A stretch of DNA of 64,000 nt, taken from the NCBI RefSeq assembly GCF_019458805.1, contig NZ_JAIBOA010000024.1, positions 62,001-126,000 on the forward strand, in the 5' to 3' direction. Every line of letters starts with the position of its first letter. The first letter of the stretch is position 1. This document shows positions 52,762 to 63,001 of this stretch, piece by piece. Below the pieces are notes generated by a model. The model did not search any database, had not been told where the DNA came from, and saw nothing but the letters and a program-made list of their open reading frames with translations. The position numbers and the translations under genes are program-made. Source of the DNA: Actinomadura parmotrematis (GTDB lineage Bacteria; Actinomycetota; Actinomycetes; Streptosporangiales; Streptosporangiaceae).

Positions 52762-53735
52762 TCGCGGTAGTCCCGTCCGGTCAGGGTGAGGAACACGGTC
52801 TCCAGGCTGGGGCGCAGCTGCGCGGCGTCGCTGACGCCGACGCCGGCGGCCGCGCCGGCGGCGACGAGCTCGCCGAGGACGCCGTCGGGGGTGCGGGTGA
52901 ACACCCGCACCTGGCGGCCGCTCACCTCCACCCGGCCGATGTCCTCGCGCTCGCGCAGCTTGGCGACGCCGTCGGGCACGTCCTCGTCGTAGGTCACGGT
53001 GATGACGGTGTCGGCGCCCGCCGAGCCCTTCAGCTCGGGCACGGTGCCGCTGGCGAGGACCCTGCCGTGGTCGACGACCGCGACCCGGTCGCAGAGCGCC
53101 TCGGCCTCCTCCATGTAGTGGGTGGTGAGCACGATCGTCTGGCCGTCGGCCTGCAGCCCGCGCAGCACCTCCCACAGGTTGACGCGGGTCTGCGGGTCCA
53201 GGCCCGCGGTCGGCTCGTCCAGGAACAGCACCTCGGGCCGGTGCACCAGGGCGCGGCAGATCATGAGGCGCTTGGCCTGGCCGCCCGACATCTCGAAGGG
53301 GGTGCCGGTGCGGCGCTCGGCGAGCCCGAACGCCTCCAGCAGCTCCTCGGCGCGGCGGCGCGCGTCGCGGGCCGACAGCCCGAAGTAGCGGCCGCGGAAC
53401 TCCAGGTTCTCGAAGGCGTTGAGGTCGTTGTCCAGGGTGTTGTTCTGCGACACCATGCCGATGCGCCGCTTGACCTGGACGGGGTCCTTGACGACGTCGA
53501 AGCCGACGACCGAGGCGCGGCCCCCGGTCGGCACGACCAGCGTCGTCAGCATCCCGATCGTGGTGGACTTGCCGGCGCCGTTCGGGCCGAGCAGCCCGAA
53601 GAACTCGCCGGCGGCCACCTCCAGGTCGATGCCCTGGACGGCCTTCACCCCGCCGTTCGGGCCGGGATAGGTCTTGTGCAGCCCGGTGGTGCGCACCGCG
53701 GTGTCCGGGGACGCCTGCGGGGATGCGTCGCTCAT
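52758..53735 (-). CDS. ABC transporter ATP-binding protein (DrrA-like)
   Basis: A 325-residue ATPase of the DrrA class. Walker A GPNGAGKST, Q-loop MVSQNNTLD, signature MSGGQAKRLM, Walker B LFLDEPTAGLD and switch His in TTHYMEEAE are all intact. A C-terminal domain of about 90 residues (from about 235) matches the DrrA-type extension. ATG 53735 overlaps the MarR stop, so the order marR-ATPase-permease is translationally coupled on the minus strand. Confidence 0.93.
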   Translation of the reverse strand: MSDASPQASPDTAVRTTGLHKTYPGPNGGVKAVQGIDLEVAAGEFFGLLGPNGAGKSTTIGMLTTLVVPTGGRASVVGFDVVKDPVQVKRRIGMVSQNNTLDNDLNAFENLEFRGRYFGLSARDARRRAEELLEAFGLAERRTGTPFEMSGGQAKRLMICRALVHRPEVLFLDEPTAGLDPQTRVNLWEVLRGLQADGQTIVLTTHYMEEAEALCDRVAVVDHGRVLASGTVPELKGSAGADTVITVTYDEDVPDGVAKLREREDIGRVEVSGRQVRVFTRTPDGVLGELVAAGAAAGVGVSDAAQLRPSLETVFLTLTGRDYRE

Positions 53736-54220
53736 CCGCGCTCTCCTTCCAGGAAGTCGTCGAAACGGTCGATGAGGCGGAGCAGGAAGCGGCGGACGGC
53801 GGGCTCGTCCTCGGGATCCACCACGTTGTACAGGTGCCAGAAGTCGGGGGCCATCGCCTCGTTGGTCACCTTGACGACGGCGAGGCCGGACTCGGTGATG
53901 TGCAGCCGGACGACGCGCCGGTCCTCGCCGTCGCGGCGCCGCTCCAGCAGCCCGTCGCGCTCCAGGGTGTCGGCGACCGAGGTCACCGAGGCCGGGGTGA
54001 TCATCAGGTTGCGGGCGACGTCGCCCGCGCGGGCCCCGTCGCAGCCCGACAGCACGCGCAGCAGCAGGAAGCCGGCCGGGCTGACCCCGTGGCTCTCCAC
54101 CATGCGCATGAACACCGGGCCCGACTTGCGCGCGGCCGCCGCGAAGAGGCGGCCGATCGGCCACTCCTCCAGGGGGCCGAGGGCCGACAGGTCGCCGAAG
54201 CCGAGCTCGTTGGGGTCCAC
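53732..54220 (-). CDS. MarR-family transcriptional regulator
   Basis: A 162-residue winged-helix regulator. The MarR core is visible: FMRMVESHGVSPAGFLLLRVL, RAGDVARNLMITPASVTSVADTLERDGLLERRRDGEDRRV (recognition helix and wing, in several pieces), with a C-terminal dimerisation helix. It should repress the coupled exporter and itself through the palindrome at 54260-54273. Start is uncertain: GTG 54220 is taken, while TTG 54256 would add 12 residues but its AAAGG is too close. Neither has an ideal ribosome site. Confidence 0.88.
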   Translation of the reverse strand: MDPNELGFGDLSALGPLEEWPIGRLFAAAARKSGPVFMRMVESHGVSPAGFLLLRVLSGCDGARAGDVARNLMITPASVTSVADTLERDGLLERRRDGEDRRVVRLHITESGLAVVKVTNEAMAPDFWHLYNVVDPEDEPAVRRFLLRLIDRFDDFLEGERG

Positions 54221-54259
54221 CCGGATATTCTTAGCCCTCCGACCTTCAGGGGTCAAACC

Positions 54260-54273
54260 TTTAGAGGTCTAAA
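54260..54273. promoter_or_regulatory. Palindromic operator of the MarR-exporter operon
   Basis: TTTAGA-GG-TCTAAA is a perfect 6+6 palindrome about 40-53 bp upstream of the marR start in the marR-argC divergent region. It is the size and type of MarR-family sites. A related half-repeat (GACCTTCAGGGGTC) lies nearby at about 54241-54254. Confidence 0.6.
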
Positions 54274-54313
54274 TAAAGATGCGTCCGCATGCCGGGAAGG
54301 CGCGCCGGTCGCG

Positions 54314-54342
54314 TTGAATATTCATTCGGACTCATGCATAAT
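54314..54342 (+). promoter_or_regulatory. argC promoter overlapping an ARG-box-like palindrome
   Basis: TTGAAT (54314-54319) and CATAAT (54337-54342) stand 17 bp apart, close to the sigma-70 consensus. The -35 overlaps TGAATATTCA (54315-54324), a perfect palindrome resembling half of the ArgR consensus, and a second AT-rich ATGCATAAT lies over the -10. ArgR, encoded in this cluster, probably represses here. Confidence 0.65.
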
Positions 54343-54372
54343 CTTGCTGGTTCGCAGCGGAAGGGCGGAGAC

Positions 54373-55401
54373 ATGGGATTCCGGGCGGCGGTGGCCGGCG
54401 CCAGTGGGTACGCGGGCGGGGAGATCCTGCGCATCCTGGCGGGGCACCCCGAGATCGAGATCGCGACGGTGACGGCGGGCTCCAACGCCGGCGCCCTCCT
54501 CGGCGCGCACCAGCCGCACCTGCGATCGCTGGCGGGCCGCACGCTCGCCGAGACCACGCCGGACACCCTGTCCGGCCACGACGTCGTGTTCCTGGCGCTC
54601 CCGCACGGACAGTCGGGTCCGCTCGCCGCGCAACTGGGCGACGACACCCTCGTGGTGGACTGCGGCGCCGACCACCGGCTGGCGGACGCGGCCGCCTGGG
54701 AGCGCTTCTACGGCGGCGAGCACGCCGGCACCTGGCCCTACGGCCTGCCCGAGCTGCCCGGTCACCGCGAGGCGCTGCGCTCGGCCCGCCGCATCGCCGT
54801 CCCCGGCTGCTACCCGACCGCGGTGTCGCTCGCGCTGGTCCCGGCGTTCGCCGCCGGGCTCGCCGAGCCCGACGTCGTCGTCGTCGCGGCGTCCGGCACC
54901 TCGGGCGCGGGCCGCGCCGCCAAGCCGAACCTGATCGGCAGCGAGGTGATGGGCTCGGTCAGCGCCTACGGCGTCGGCGGCGTCCACCGCCACACCCCCG
55001 AGATGGTCCAGAACCTGTCGGCCGCCGCGGGCGGGCCGGTCACCGTCTCCTTCACCCCGACGCTCGCGCCGATGAGCCGCGGCATCCTGGCCACCTGCAC
55101 CGCCAAGGCCCGCCCCGGCGTCACCGCCGCGGCGCTGCGCGACGCCTACGAGACCGCCTACGCCGACGAGCCGTTCGCGGACCTGCTGCCCGAGGGGCAG
55201 TGGCCCGCCACGGCGATGACGCTCGGCGCCAACACCGCCCTCCTCCAGGTCGCCCTGGACGAGGCCGCCGGCCGCGTCGTCGTGGTCGCGGCCATCGACA
55301 ACCTCACCAAGGGCACCGGCGGCGGGGCCGTCCAGTCGGCCAACCTCGCCCTCGGCCTGCCCGAAGAGCTCGGACTCACCACGATCGGAGTGTCCCCTTG
55401 A
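54373..55401 (+). CDS. argC: N-acetyl-gamma-glutamyl-phosphate reductase
   Basis: A 342-residue NADPH enzyme reducing N-acetylglutamyl phosphate to its semialdehyde in arginine synthesis. AAVAGASGYAGGE is the dinucleotide loop, the catalytic Cys lies in VPGCYPTA, and HRHTPEM supplies the active-site His. ATG 54373 follows GGGCGGAG, giving a short 5' leader from the promoter at 54314-54342. It heads the arginine cluster and overlaps argJ (TTGA). Confidence 0.96.
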   Translation: MGFRAAVAGASGYAGGEILRILAGHPEIEIATVTAGSNAGALLGAHQPHLRSLAGRTLAETTPDTLSGHDVVFLALPHGQSGPLAAQLGDDTLVVDCGADHRLADAAAWERFYGGEHAGTWPYGLPELPGHREALRSARRIAVPGCYPTAVSLALVPAFAAGLAEPDVVVVAASGTSGAGRAAKPNLIGSEVMGSVSAYGVGGVHRHTPEMVQNLSAAAGGPVTVSFTPTLAPMSRGILATCTAKARPGVTAAALRDAYETAYADEPFADLLPEGQWPATAMTLGANTALLQVALDEAAGRVVVVAAIDNLTKGTGGGAVQSANLALGLPEELGLTTIGVSP

Positions 55402-56555
55402 GCGTCACCGCCCCCCGAGGATTCCGCGCGGCGGGAGTCGTCGCCGGCCTGAAGCCGAGCGGCGCCCGCGACATCGCGCTGGTCGTCAACGACGGGCCGT
55501 CCCGCGCGGCCGCCGGCGTGTTCACCGCCAACCGGGTGAAGGCCGCGCCGGTGCTGTGGACCGAGCAGGTGATCAAGGGCGGCCGGCTGCGCGCGGTCGT
55601 GCTGAACTCCGGCGGCGCCAACGCCTGCACCGGCTCGGCCGGCTTCGCCGACACCCACGCCACCGCGGAGAAGGTCGCGGACCTGCTGGCCGACTCGGCC
55701 GGCGAGGTCGCGGTCTGCTCCACCGGCCTCATCGGCGAGCGCCTCCCCATGGACCGGCTGCTGCCCGGCGTCGAGGCCGCCGCGGCCGAGCTGTCGCGCG
55801 GCGACGGCGGCCTCGCCGCCGCCGACGCCATCCGCACCACCGACACCGTCGCCAAGATCGCCTTCCGGCAGGGCGCGGGCGGCTACCGCATCGGCGGCAT
55901 GGCCAAGGGCGCCGGGATGCTCGCTCCCTCCCTCGCCACCATGCTCTGCGTCATCACCACCGACGCGGGCCTGGACGCCGCCGCCCTCGACCGCGCCCTG
56001 CGCGCCGCGACCGGCGCGACCCTGGACCGCCTCGACGCCGACGGCTGCATGTCCACCAACGACACCGTGCTGCTCCTGGCCTCCGGCGCCGCCGGGATCA
56101 CGCCGGACGAGGAGGAGTTCACCGCTCTGCTCACCGACCTCTGCCACGACCTCACCCGCCAGCTCCTGGTGGACGCCGAGGGCGCCGCCAAGGCCATCGC
56201 GATCGAGGTCGTCGGCGCCGACAGCGTCGACGACGCCGTCACCGCGGGCCGCGCCGTCGCCCGCAACAACCTGCTGAAGTGCGCCATCCACGGCGAGGAC
56301 CCCAACTGGGGCCGGGTGCTGTCGGCGGTCGGCACCACCGCCGCCGTCTTCGACCCCGCCCAGCTGAACGTCGCCATCAACGGCGTGTGGGTGTGCCGCA
56401 ACGGCGCGGTCGGCGACGACCGCGACAAGGTCGACCTGCGGCCCCGCGACGTCACCATCACCGTCGACCTGTCGGCGGGCCCGCACAGCGCGACCGTCTG
56501 GACGACCGACCTCACCGCCGACTACGTCCACGAGAACTCGGCGTACTCGACGTGA
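55398..56555 (+). CDS. argJ: Glutamate N-acetyltransferase / N-acetylglutamate synthase (ArgJ)
   Basis: A 385-residue enzyme that recycles the acetyl group from N-acetylornithine to glutamate and, if bifunctional, also uses acetyl-CoA. It self-cleaves before the nucleophilic Thr in KGAGMLAP-SLATML, which is intact. Other landmarks are LNSGGANACTG and the late GEDPNWGRVL. TTG 55398 is the start, overlapping the argC stop. With no argA or argE seen, a cyclic pathway is indicated. Confidence 0.95.
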   Translation: MSVTAPRGFRAAGVVAGLKPSGARDIALVVNDGPSRAAAGVFTANRVKAAPVLWTEQVIKGGRLRAVVLNSGGANACTGSAGFADTHATAEKVADLLADSAGEVAVCSTGLIGERLPMDRLLPGVEAAAAELSRGDGGLAAADAIRTTDTVAKIAFRQGAGGYRIGGMAKGAGMLAPSLATMLCVITTDAGLDAAALDRALRAATGATLDRLDADGCMSTNDTVLLLASGAAGITPDEEEFTALLTDLCHDLTRQLLVDAEGAAKAIAIEVVGADSVDDAVTAGRAVARNNLLKCAIHGEDPNWGRVLSAVGTTAAVFDPAQLNVAINGVWVCRNGAVGDDRDKVDLRPRDVTITVDLSAGPHSATVWTTDLTADYVHENSAYST

Positions 56556-57481
56556 GCAGCCTCGTCTCGGGCGCCCAGCTGCGCAAGGACCGCGCCGGCG
56601 TCCTGTCCAAGGCCGAGGTCCTCATCAAGGCGCTGCCCTGGCTGGAGCGCTTCCACGGCGCCACCGTCGTCATCAAGTACGGCGGCCACGCCATGTCCGA
56701 CGAGGCGCTGCGGCACTCGTTCGCCGAGGACGTCGTCTTCCTGCGCTACGCCGGCCTGAAGCCGGTCATCGTGCACGGCGGCGGCCCCCAGATCAACGCC
56801 GCGCTCGCGCGGGCCGGCATCGAGTCCACCTTCACCGCCGGGCTGCGGGTCACCACCCCCGAGGCCATGGAGGTCGTGCGGATGGTGCTGGTCGGGCAGG
56901 TCGGCCGCGACGTCGTCGGCCTGGTCAACCGGCACGGCGCGTTCGCCGTCGGCATGTCCGGCGAGGACGCCAACCTGTTCACCGCCGAGCGCAAGCGCGC
57001 CGTCGTGGACGGCGCGCCCGTCGACATCGGCCAGGTCGGCGAGATCGTCGAGGTGCAGGTCGGCGCCGTGCGCGCCCTGCTCGACGACGGCCGCATCCCG
57101 GTCGTGTCCTCGATCGCCCGCGGCGACGACGGCGAGGTCTACAACGTCAACGCCGACACCGCCGCCGCGGCCCTCGCCGTCGCGCTGGACGCGAGCAAGC
57201 TCGTCGTCCTCACCGACGTGGAGGGCCTGTACGCCGACTGGCCCGAGAGCGACGACGTCATCGACGCCCTCACCACCGACGAGCTCGCCGCGCTGCTGCC
57301 CGGCCTCACCGCCGGCATGGTCCCCAAGATGGAGGCCTGCCTGCACGCGGTGCGCGGCGGCGTCCCCCAGGCGCACGTGCTGGACGGCCGCGTGCCGCAC
57401 TCGCTGCTGCTGGAGATCTTCACCGACGAAGGGATCGGGACCATGGTCTCGCCCGCACCCCCCGGAGCCCCCCTGTCATGA
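56552..57481 (+). CDS. argB: Acetylglutamate kinase
   Basis: A 309-residue amino-acid kinase that phosphorylates N-acetylglutamate, usually the arginine-inhibited step. VVIKYGGHAM and VIVHGGGPQIN form the phosphate and substrate loops, with EVYNVNADTAAAALA and LTDVEGLY further on. An N-terminal helix (about 1-25), as in arginine-sensitive hexameric kinases, is present. GTG 56552 overlaps the argJ stop; the stop overlaps argD. Confidence 0.96.
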   Translation: MSSLVSGAQLRKDRAGVLSKAEVLIKALPWLERFHGATVVIKYGGHAMSDEALRHSFAEDVVFLRYAGLKPVIVHGGGPQINAALARAGIESTFTAGLRVTTPEAMEVVRMVLVGQVGRDVVGLVNRHGAFAVGMSGEDANLFTAERKRAVVDGAPVDIGQVGEIVEVQVGAVRALLDDGRIPVVSSIARGDDGEVYNVNADTAAAALAVALDASKLVVLTDVEGLYADWPESDDVIDALTTDELAALLPGLTAGMVPKMEACLHAVRGGVPQAHVLDGRVPHSLLLEIFTDEGIGTMVSPAPPGAPLS

Positions 57482-58671
57482 CCCGCAACGACGACCTGCG
57501 CGCGCGGTACGAGGCCGCGTTCATGCCCAACTACGGGGTGCCGCCCCTCGCCCTCGCGCGCGGCGAGGGCTGCCGGGTCTGGGACGCCGACGGCAACGCC
57601 TACCTCGACCTCATCGCCGGCATCGCGGTCTCCTCCCTCGGCCACGGCCACCCCGCCCTCGCCAAGGCGGTCGCCGAGCAGGCCGCGACTCTCGCCCACA
57701 CCTCCAACCTGTTCCTCAACGAGCCGGAGGTGCGGCTCGCCGAGAAGCTCGTCGCCCTGGCCGGCGGCGGCGCCCGCGTCTTCCTCACCAGCAGCGGCAC
57801 CGAGGCCAACGAGTGCGCCCTGAAGCTCGCCATCAAGTACGGCAAGCAGAACGGCCGCGGCTACTTCGTCGCCGCCGAGAACGGCTTCCACGGCCGCTCG
57901 ATGGGCGCCCTCGCCCTCACCGGCAAGAAGGCCATCCGCGACCCGTTCGGCCCGTTCGCCTTGGACGTGCGGTTCGTCCCCTACGGTGACGCCGCCGCCC
58001 TGGAGGCCGCCGTCACCGAGGACTGCGCCGCGGTGTTCCTGGAGCCCGCCCAGGGCGAGGCCGGCGTCATCCCGCCGCCGCCCGGCTACTTCGCCGCCGC
58101 CCGGCGGATCTGCGACGCCGCCGGCGCGCTGCTCGTCGCCGACGAGATCCAGTCCGGCATCGGCCGCACCGGCACCTGGTTCGCCCACCAGCACGAGGGC
58201 GTCGTCCCCGACGTCCTCACCCTCGCCAAGGGCCTCGGCGGCGGCCTGCCGATCGGCGCCTGTCTGGCGTTCGGCCCGCACGGCACGCTGTTCGCCAAGG
58301 GCGACCACGGCAGCACCTTCGGCGGCAACCCCGTCGCCGCCTCCGCCGCCCTCGCCGTCCTCGCCACCGTCGAGTCCGAGGGGCTGCTCGCCAACGCCGC
58401 CGACGTCGGCGCGATCCTCGCGGGCGCCGGCGCCATCGGCCACCCGCTGCTGTCGGGCGCGCGCGGCCGCGGCCTCTGGCAGGCCCTCGTCCTCACCGCC
58501 CCGAAGGCCCCGGCCCTGGAGGCCGCCGCCCGCGCCGCGGGGTTCCTCGTCAACGCCGTCCAGCCCGACGCGGTCCGCCTCGCCCCGCCGCTCGTCCTCA
58601 CCCCCGGCCAGGCCCGCCTGTTCGTGGACGCCCTGCCCGCCGTCCTCGACGCCGCCGACAAGGAGAACTGA
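57478..58671 (+). CDS. argD: Acetylornithine aminotransferase
   Basis: A 397-residue class III PLP aminotransferase that makes N-acetylornithine. FLTSSGTEANECALKLA, the PLP-Asp in VADEIQSGIGRTG, and the PLP-binding Lys in LTLAKGLGGGLP are intact, then STFGGNPVA. ATG 57478 overlaps the argB stop. In many bacteria ArgD also serves lysine synthesis. Confidence 0.95.
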   Translation: MTRNDDLRARYEAAFMPNYGVPPLALARGEGCRVWDADGNAYLDLIAGIAVSSLGHGHPALAKAVAEQAATLAHTSNLFLNEPEVRLAEKLVALAGGGARVFLTSSGTEANECALKLAIKYGKQNGRGYFVAAENGFHGRSMGALALTGKKAIRDPFGPFALDVRFVPYGDAAALEAAVTEDCAAVFLEPAQGEAGVIPPPPGYFAAARRICDAAGALLVADEIQSGIGRTGTWFAHQHEGVVPDVLTLAKGLGGGLPIGACLAFGPHGTLFAKGDHGSTFGGNPVAASAALAVLATVESEGLLANAADVGAILAGAGAIGHPLLSGARGRGLWQALVLTAPKAPALEAAARAAGFLVNAVQPDAVRLAPPLVLTPGQARLFVDALPAVLDAADKEN

Positions 58672-58674
58672 CCG

Positions 58675-59595
58675 ATGGCCCGGCACTTCCTGCGCGACGA
58701 CGACCTCACCCCCGCCGAGCAGGCCGAGGTCCTGGACCTGGCGGCCGAGCTGAAGCGCGACCGGTTCGCCCGCACGCCCCTGGCCGGGCCCCGCTCGGTC
58801 GCGGTGCTGTTCGACAAGCCCTCCACCCGCACCCGCGTGTCCTTCGCCGTCGGCATCGCCGAGCTCGGCGGCCACGCCCTGGTCCTGGACGCCGGCACCA
58901 GCCAGCTCGGCCGCGGCGAGACCATCGCCGACACCGCCCGCGTCCTGGAGCGCCAGGTCGCCGCCATCGTCTGGCGCACCGCCGGGCAGGAGCGCATCGA
59001 GGAGATGGCCGACGGCACCGCCGTCCCGGTCGTCAACGCCCTCACCGACCAGTTCCACCCCTGCCAGGTCCTCGCCGACCTGCAGACCGTCCGCGAGGCG
59101 CGGGGCGGCCTCGCCGGCGCCGCCTTCGCCTACTTCGGCGACGGCGCCAACAACATGGCGCACTCCTACCTGCTCGGCTGCGCCACCGCCGGCATGCACG
59201 TCCGCGTCGCCCACCCCGAGGGCCTGGCGCCCGACGCCGCCGTCGTGGAGCGCGCCACCGCCATCGCCGCCGGAACGGGCGGATCGGTCACCACCACCAG
59301 CGACGCCGAGGCCGCCGCCGACGCCGCCGACGTCCTCGCCACCGACACGTGGGTGTCGATGGGGCAGGAAGGCAAGGACACCGGGCGCTACGCCCCCTAC
59401 GCTGTAGACGACGCACTGCTCGCGCTCGCCGCTCCCGGCGCGGCCGTGCTGCACTGCCTCCCCGCCTACCGGGGCAAGGAGATCGCCGCGTCCGTCCTGG
59501 ACGGCCCGCAGAGCCTGGTCTGGGACGAGGCGGAGAACCGGCTGCACGCCCAGAAGGCCCTGCTGACCTGGCTGCTGGAGAACAACGCACCATGA
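58675..59595 (+). CDS. argF: Ornithine carbamoyltransferase
   Basis: A 306-residue transferase making citrulline from ornithine and carbamoyl phosphate. FDKPSTRTRVSF holds the carbamoyl-phosphate motif STRTR, QFHPCQ and HCLPAYRGKE are the other signatures. ATG 58675 lies 3 bases after argD. Its stop overlaps argR (ATGA). Confidence 0.96.
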   Translation: MARHFLRDDDLTPAEQAEVLDLAAELKRDRFARTPLAGPRSVAVLFDKPSTRTRVSFAVGIAELGGHALVLDAGTSQLGRGETIADTARVLERQVAAIVWRTAGQERIEEMADGTAVPVVNALTDQFHPCQVLADLQTVREARGGLAGAAFAYFGDGANNMAHSYLLGCATAGMHVRVAHPEGLAPDAAVVERATAIAAGTGGSVTTTSDAEAAADAADVLATDTWVSMGQEGKDTGRYAPYAVDDALLALAAPGAAVLHCLPAYRGKEIAASVLDGPQSLVWDEAENRLHAQKALLTWLLENNAP

Positions 59596-60107
59596 CCACA
59601 CCGATGACCAAGGCCGCCCGGCACGCCAAGGTGATCGAGCTGCTCACCCGCCGGCCCGTGCACTCGCAGGGGGAGCTCGCCAAGCTCCTCGCCGACGCGG
59701 GCCTGGAGGTGACCCAGGCGACGCTCTCGCGCGACCTGGTCGAGCTCGGCGCGGTCAAGCTGCGCGCCGACGACGGCAGCCTCATCTACGCCGTGCCGGG
59801 CGAGGGCGGCGCCCGCATCCGGCGGGCCCGCACCGGCGCCGCGGAGACCTTCGACGGCCGGCTGAACCGGCTCGCCGCCGAGCTGCTCATCTCCGCCGAG
59901 GCGTCGGCGAACCTGGTCATCGTGCGCACCCCGCCCGGCGCCGCGCAGTACCTGGCGTCGGCCATCGACCACGCCGACTGGCCGAGCATCCTCGGCACCG
60001 TCGCGGGCGACGACTCGATCCTGGTCATCGCCCGGACCCCCGACGGCGGGGAGGACCTCGCGCAGGCCCTCCTCAGGCTCGCCACCGGCCGCGAGCGACG
60101 AAGCTAG
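59592..60107 (+). CDS. argR: Arginine repressor ArgR
   Basis: A 171-residue regulator with an N-terminal winged-helix DNA-binding domain (VTQATLSRDLVELG) and a C-terminal arginine-binding hexamerisation domain (GTVAGDDSILVIART). Arginine-bound ArgR represses the pathway by binding ARG boxes such as that before argC. It overlaps argF, so the repressor is made in proportion to the enzymes. Confidence 0.96.
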   Translation: MTTPMTKAARHAKVIELLTRRPVHSQGELAKLLADAGLEVTQATLSRDLVELGAVKLRADDGSLIYAVPGEGGARIRRARTGAAETFDGRLNRLAAELLISAEASANLVIVRTPPGAAQYLASAIDHADWPSILGTVAGDDSILVIARTPDGGEDLAQALLRLATGRERRS

Positions 60108-60196
60108 GGGCGGTCAGCGCCCCCGCCCCCGCTCCGCCGTGCGGCCCGTACGGCACACCGATCCGCTTCACACGTCAATCAGGAGACAGACAGATC

Positions 60197-61396
60197 ATGA
60201 GCGAGCGCGTCGTACTCGCCTACTCCGGCGGCCTGGACACCTCCGTCGCCATCCCCTACCTCGCCGAGCAGACCGGCGGGGAGGTCATCGCCGTCGCGCT
60301 GGACCTCGGCCAGGGCGGCGAGGACATGGAGACGATCCGCAAGCGGGCGCTCGCCTGCGGCGCCGTCGAGTCCATCGTGGTGGACGCCAAGGAGGAGTTC
60401 GCCGCCGACTTCTGCGTCCCGGCGCTCCAGGCCAACGCCCTCTACATGGACCGCTACCCGCTCGTGTCGGGCCTGTCGCGGCCGCTCATCGTCAAGCACC
60501 TCGTCGAGGCCGCCAAGCGCTACGGCGGCACCGTCGTCTCGCACGGCTGCACCGGCAAGGGCAACGACCAGGTCCGCTTCGAGGCCGGCCTGTCCGCGCT
60601 GCACCCCGAGCTGAAGGTCATCGCCCCGGCCCGCGACTACGCCTGGACCCGCGACAAGGCCATCGCCTTCGCCGAGGAGAAGGACCTGCCGATCGAGGTG
60701 TCGGCCAAGTCGCCCTACTCCATCGACCAGAACCTGTGGGGCCGCGCCGTCGAGACCGGCTTCCTGGAGGACATCTGGAACGCGCCGATCGAGGACCTGT
60801 ACGACTACACCAGCGACCCGGCCGAGCCCCGCGAGGCCGACGAGGTCGTCGTCACCTTCCGCGCCGGCGTCCCGGTCGCCCTCGACGGCCGCGCCCTCAC
60901 CCCCTACCAGGTCATCGCGGAGATGAACCGGCGCGCCGGCGCCCAGGGCATCGGCCGCATCGACATGGTCGAGGACCGCCTCGTCGGCATCAAGAGCCGC
61001 GAGGTGTACGAGGCGCCCGCCGCCATCGCCCTCATCGCCGCCCACATGGAGCTGGAGAACGTCACCGTCGAGCGCGACCTCGCCCGCTTCAAGCGCTCGG
61101 TCGACCAGCGCTGGGGCGAGCTCGTCTACGACGGCCTGTGGTTCTCGCCGCTGAAGGACGCCCTGGACGCCTTCATCGCCGACGCCCAGCAGCACGTGTC
61201 CGGCGACGTCCGGCTGCGCCTGCACGCCGGCCAGGCCGTCGTCACCGGCCGCCGCAGCGGCTCGTCGCTCTACAGCTACGACCTGGCCACCTACGACACC
61301 GGCGACACCTTCGACCAGAGCCTCGCCAAGGGCTTCGTCGAGCTGTGGAGCCTGCCCAGCAAGATCGCCGCGATGCGGGACCGCGCCCAGGGCTGA
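60197..61396 (+). CDS. argG: Argininosuccinate synthase
   Basis: A 399-residue ATP-dependent ligase of citrulline and aspartate. The P-loop-like AYSGGLDTS is intact, with HGCTGKGNDQVRFE and YSIDQNLWGR. It starts at ATG 60197, about 10 bases after AGGAGA, 89 bp after argR; no ARG box is obvious in that gap. Normal length. A long hairpin follows. Confidence 0.97.
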   Translation: MSERVVLAYSGGLDTSVAIPYLAEQTGGEVIAVALDLGQGGEDMETIRKRALACGAVESIVVDAKEEFAADFCVPALQANALYMDRYPLVSGLSRPLIVKHLVEAAKRYGGTVVSHGCTGKGNDQVRFEAGLSALHPELKVIAPARDYAWTRDKAIAFAEEKDLPIEVSAKSPYSIDQNLWGRAVETGFLEDIWNAPIEDLYDYTSDPAEPREADEVVVTFRAGVPVALDGRALTPYQVIAEMNRRAGAQGIGRIDMVEDRLVGIKSREVYEAPAAIALIAAHMELENVTVERDLARFKRSVDQRWGELVYDGLWFSPLKDALDAFIADAQQHVSGDVRLRLHAGQAVVTGRRSGSSLYSYDLATYDTGDTFDQSLAKGFVELWSLPSKIAAMRDRAQG

Positions 61397-61399
61397 CCC

Positions 61400-61450
61400 C
61401 CGCGCGCCGGGGCCGGCCGGCCGATCCGGCCGCCCGGCCCCGGCGCGCGG
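61400..61450. terminator. Terminator after argG
   Basis: A 15-bp outer stem (CCGCGCGCCGGGGCC and its complement) with a further inner GGCCGG/CCGGCC pairing, followed by TTTGG, begins 3 bp after the argG stop. Confidence 0.7.
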
Positions 61451-61452
61451 TT

Positions 61453-61481
61453 TGGCGCGGCGCCCCCGCGGGGTGTATCCG
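61453..61481 (+). promoter_or_regulatory. Possible argH promoter
   Basis: TTGGCG and TATCCG are 17 bp apart just beyond the argG terminator, suggesting that argH has its own transcript. The match to consensus is modest. Confidence 0.33.
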
Positions 61482-61525
61482 TGCTGTGGAAGTGACCTGA
61501 CAGCGGTGGGAAGAAGAGGAATCCA

Positions 61526-62944
<1,419 letters not shown>

Positions 62945-63001
62945 GACCTCCCGGGGCGGCCGGGCGGCTGCGATCCCCGCCCGGCTACCCTGGGTCGGCA
63001 T

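Noticed and set aside
54221..54256. TTG 54256 as the marR start
   Set aside because: AAAGG is only one base away and the extra codons include rare AT-rich ones; GTG 54220 is preferred though not certain.
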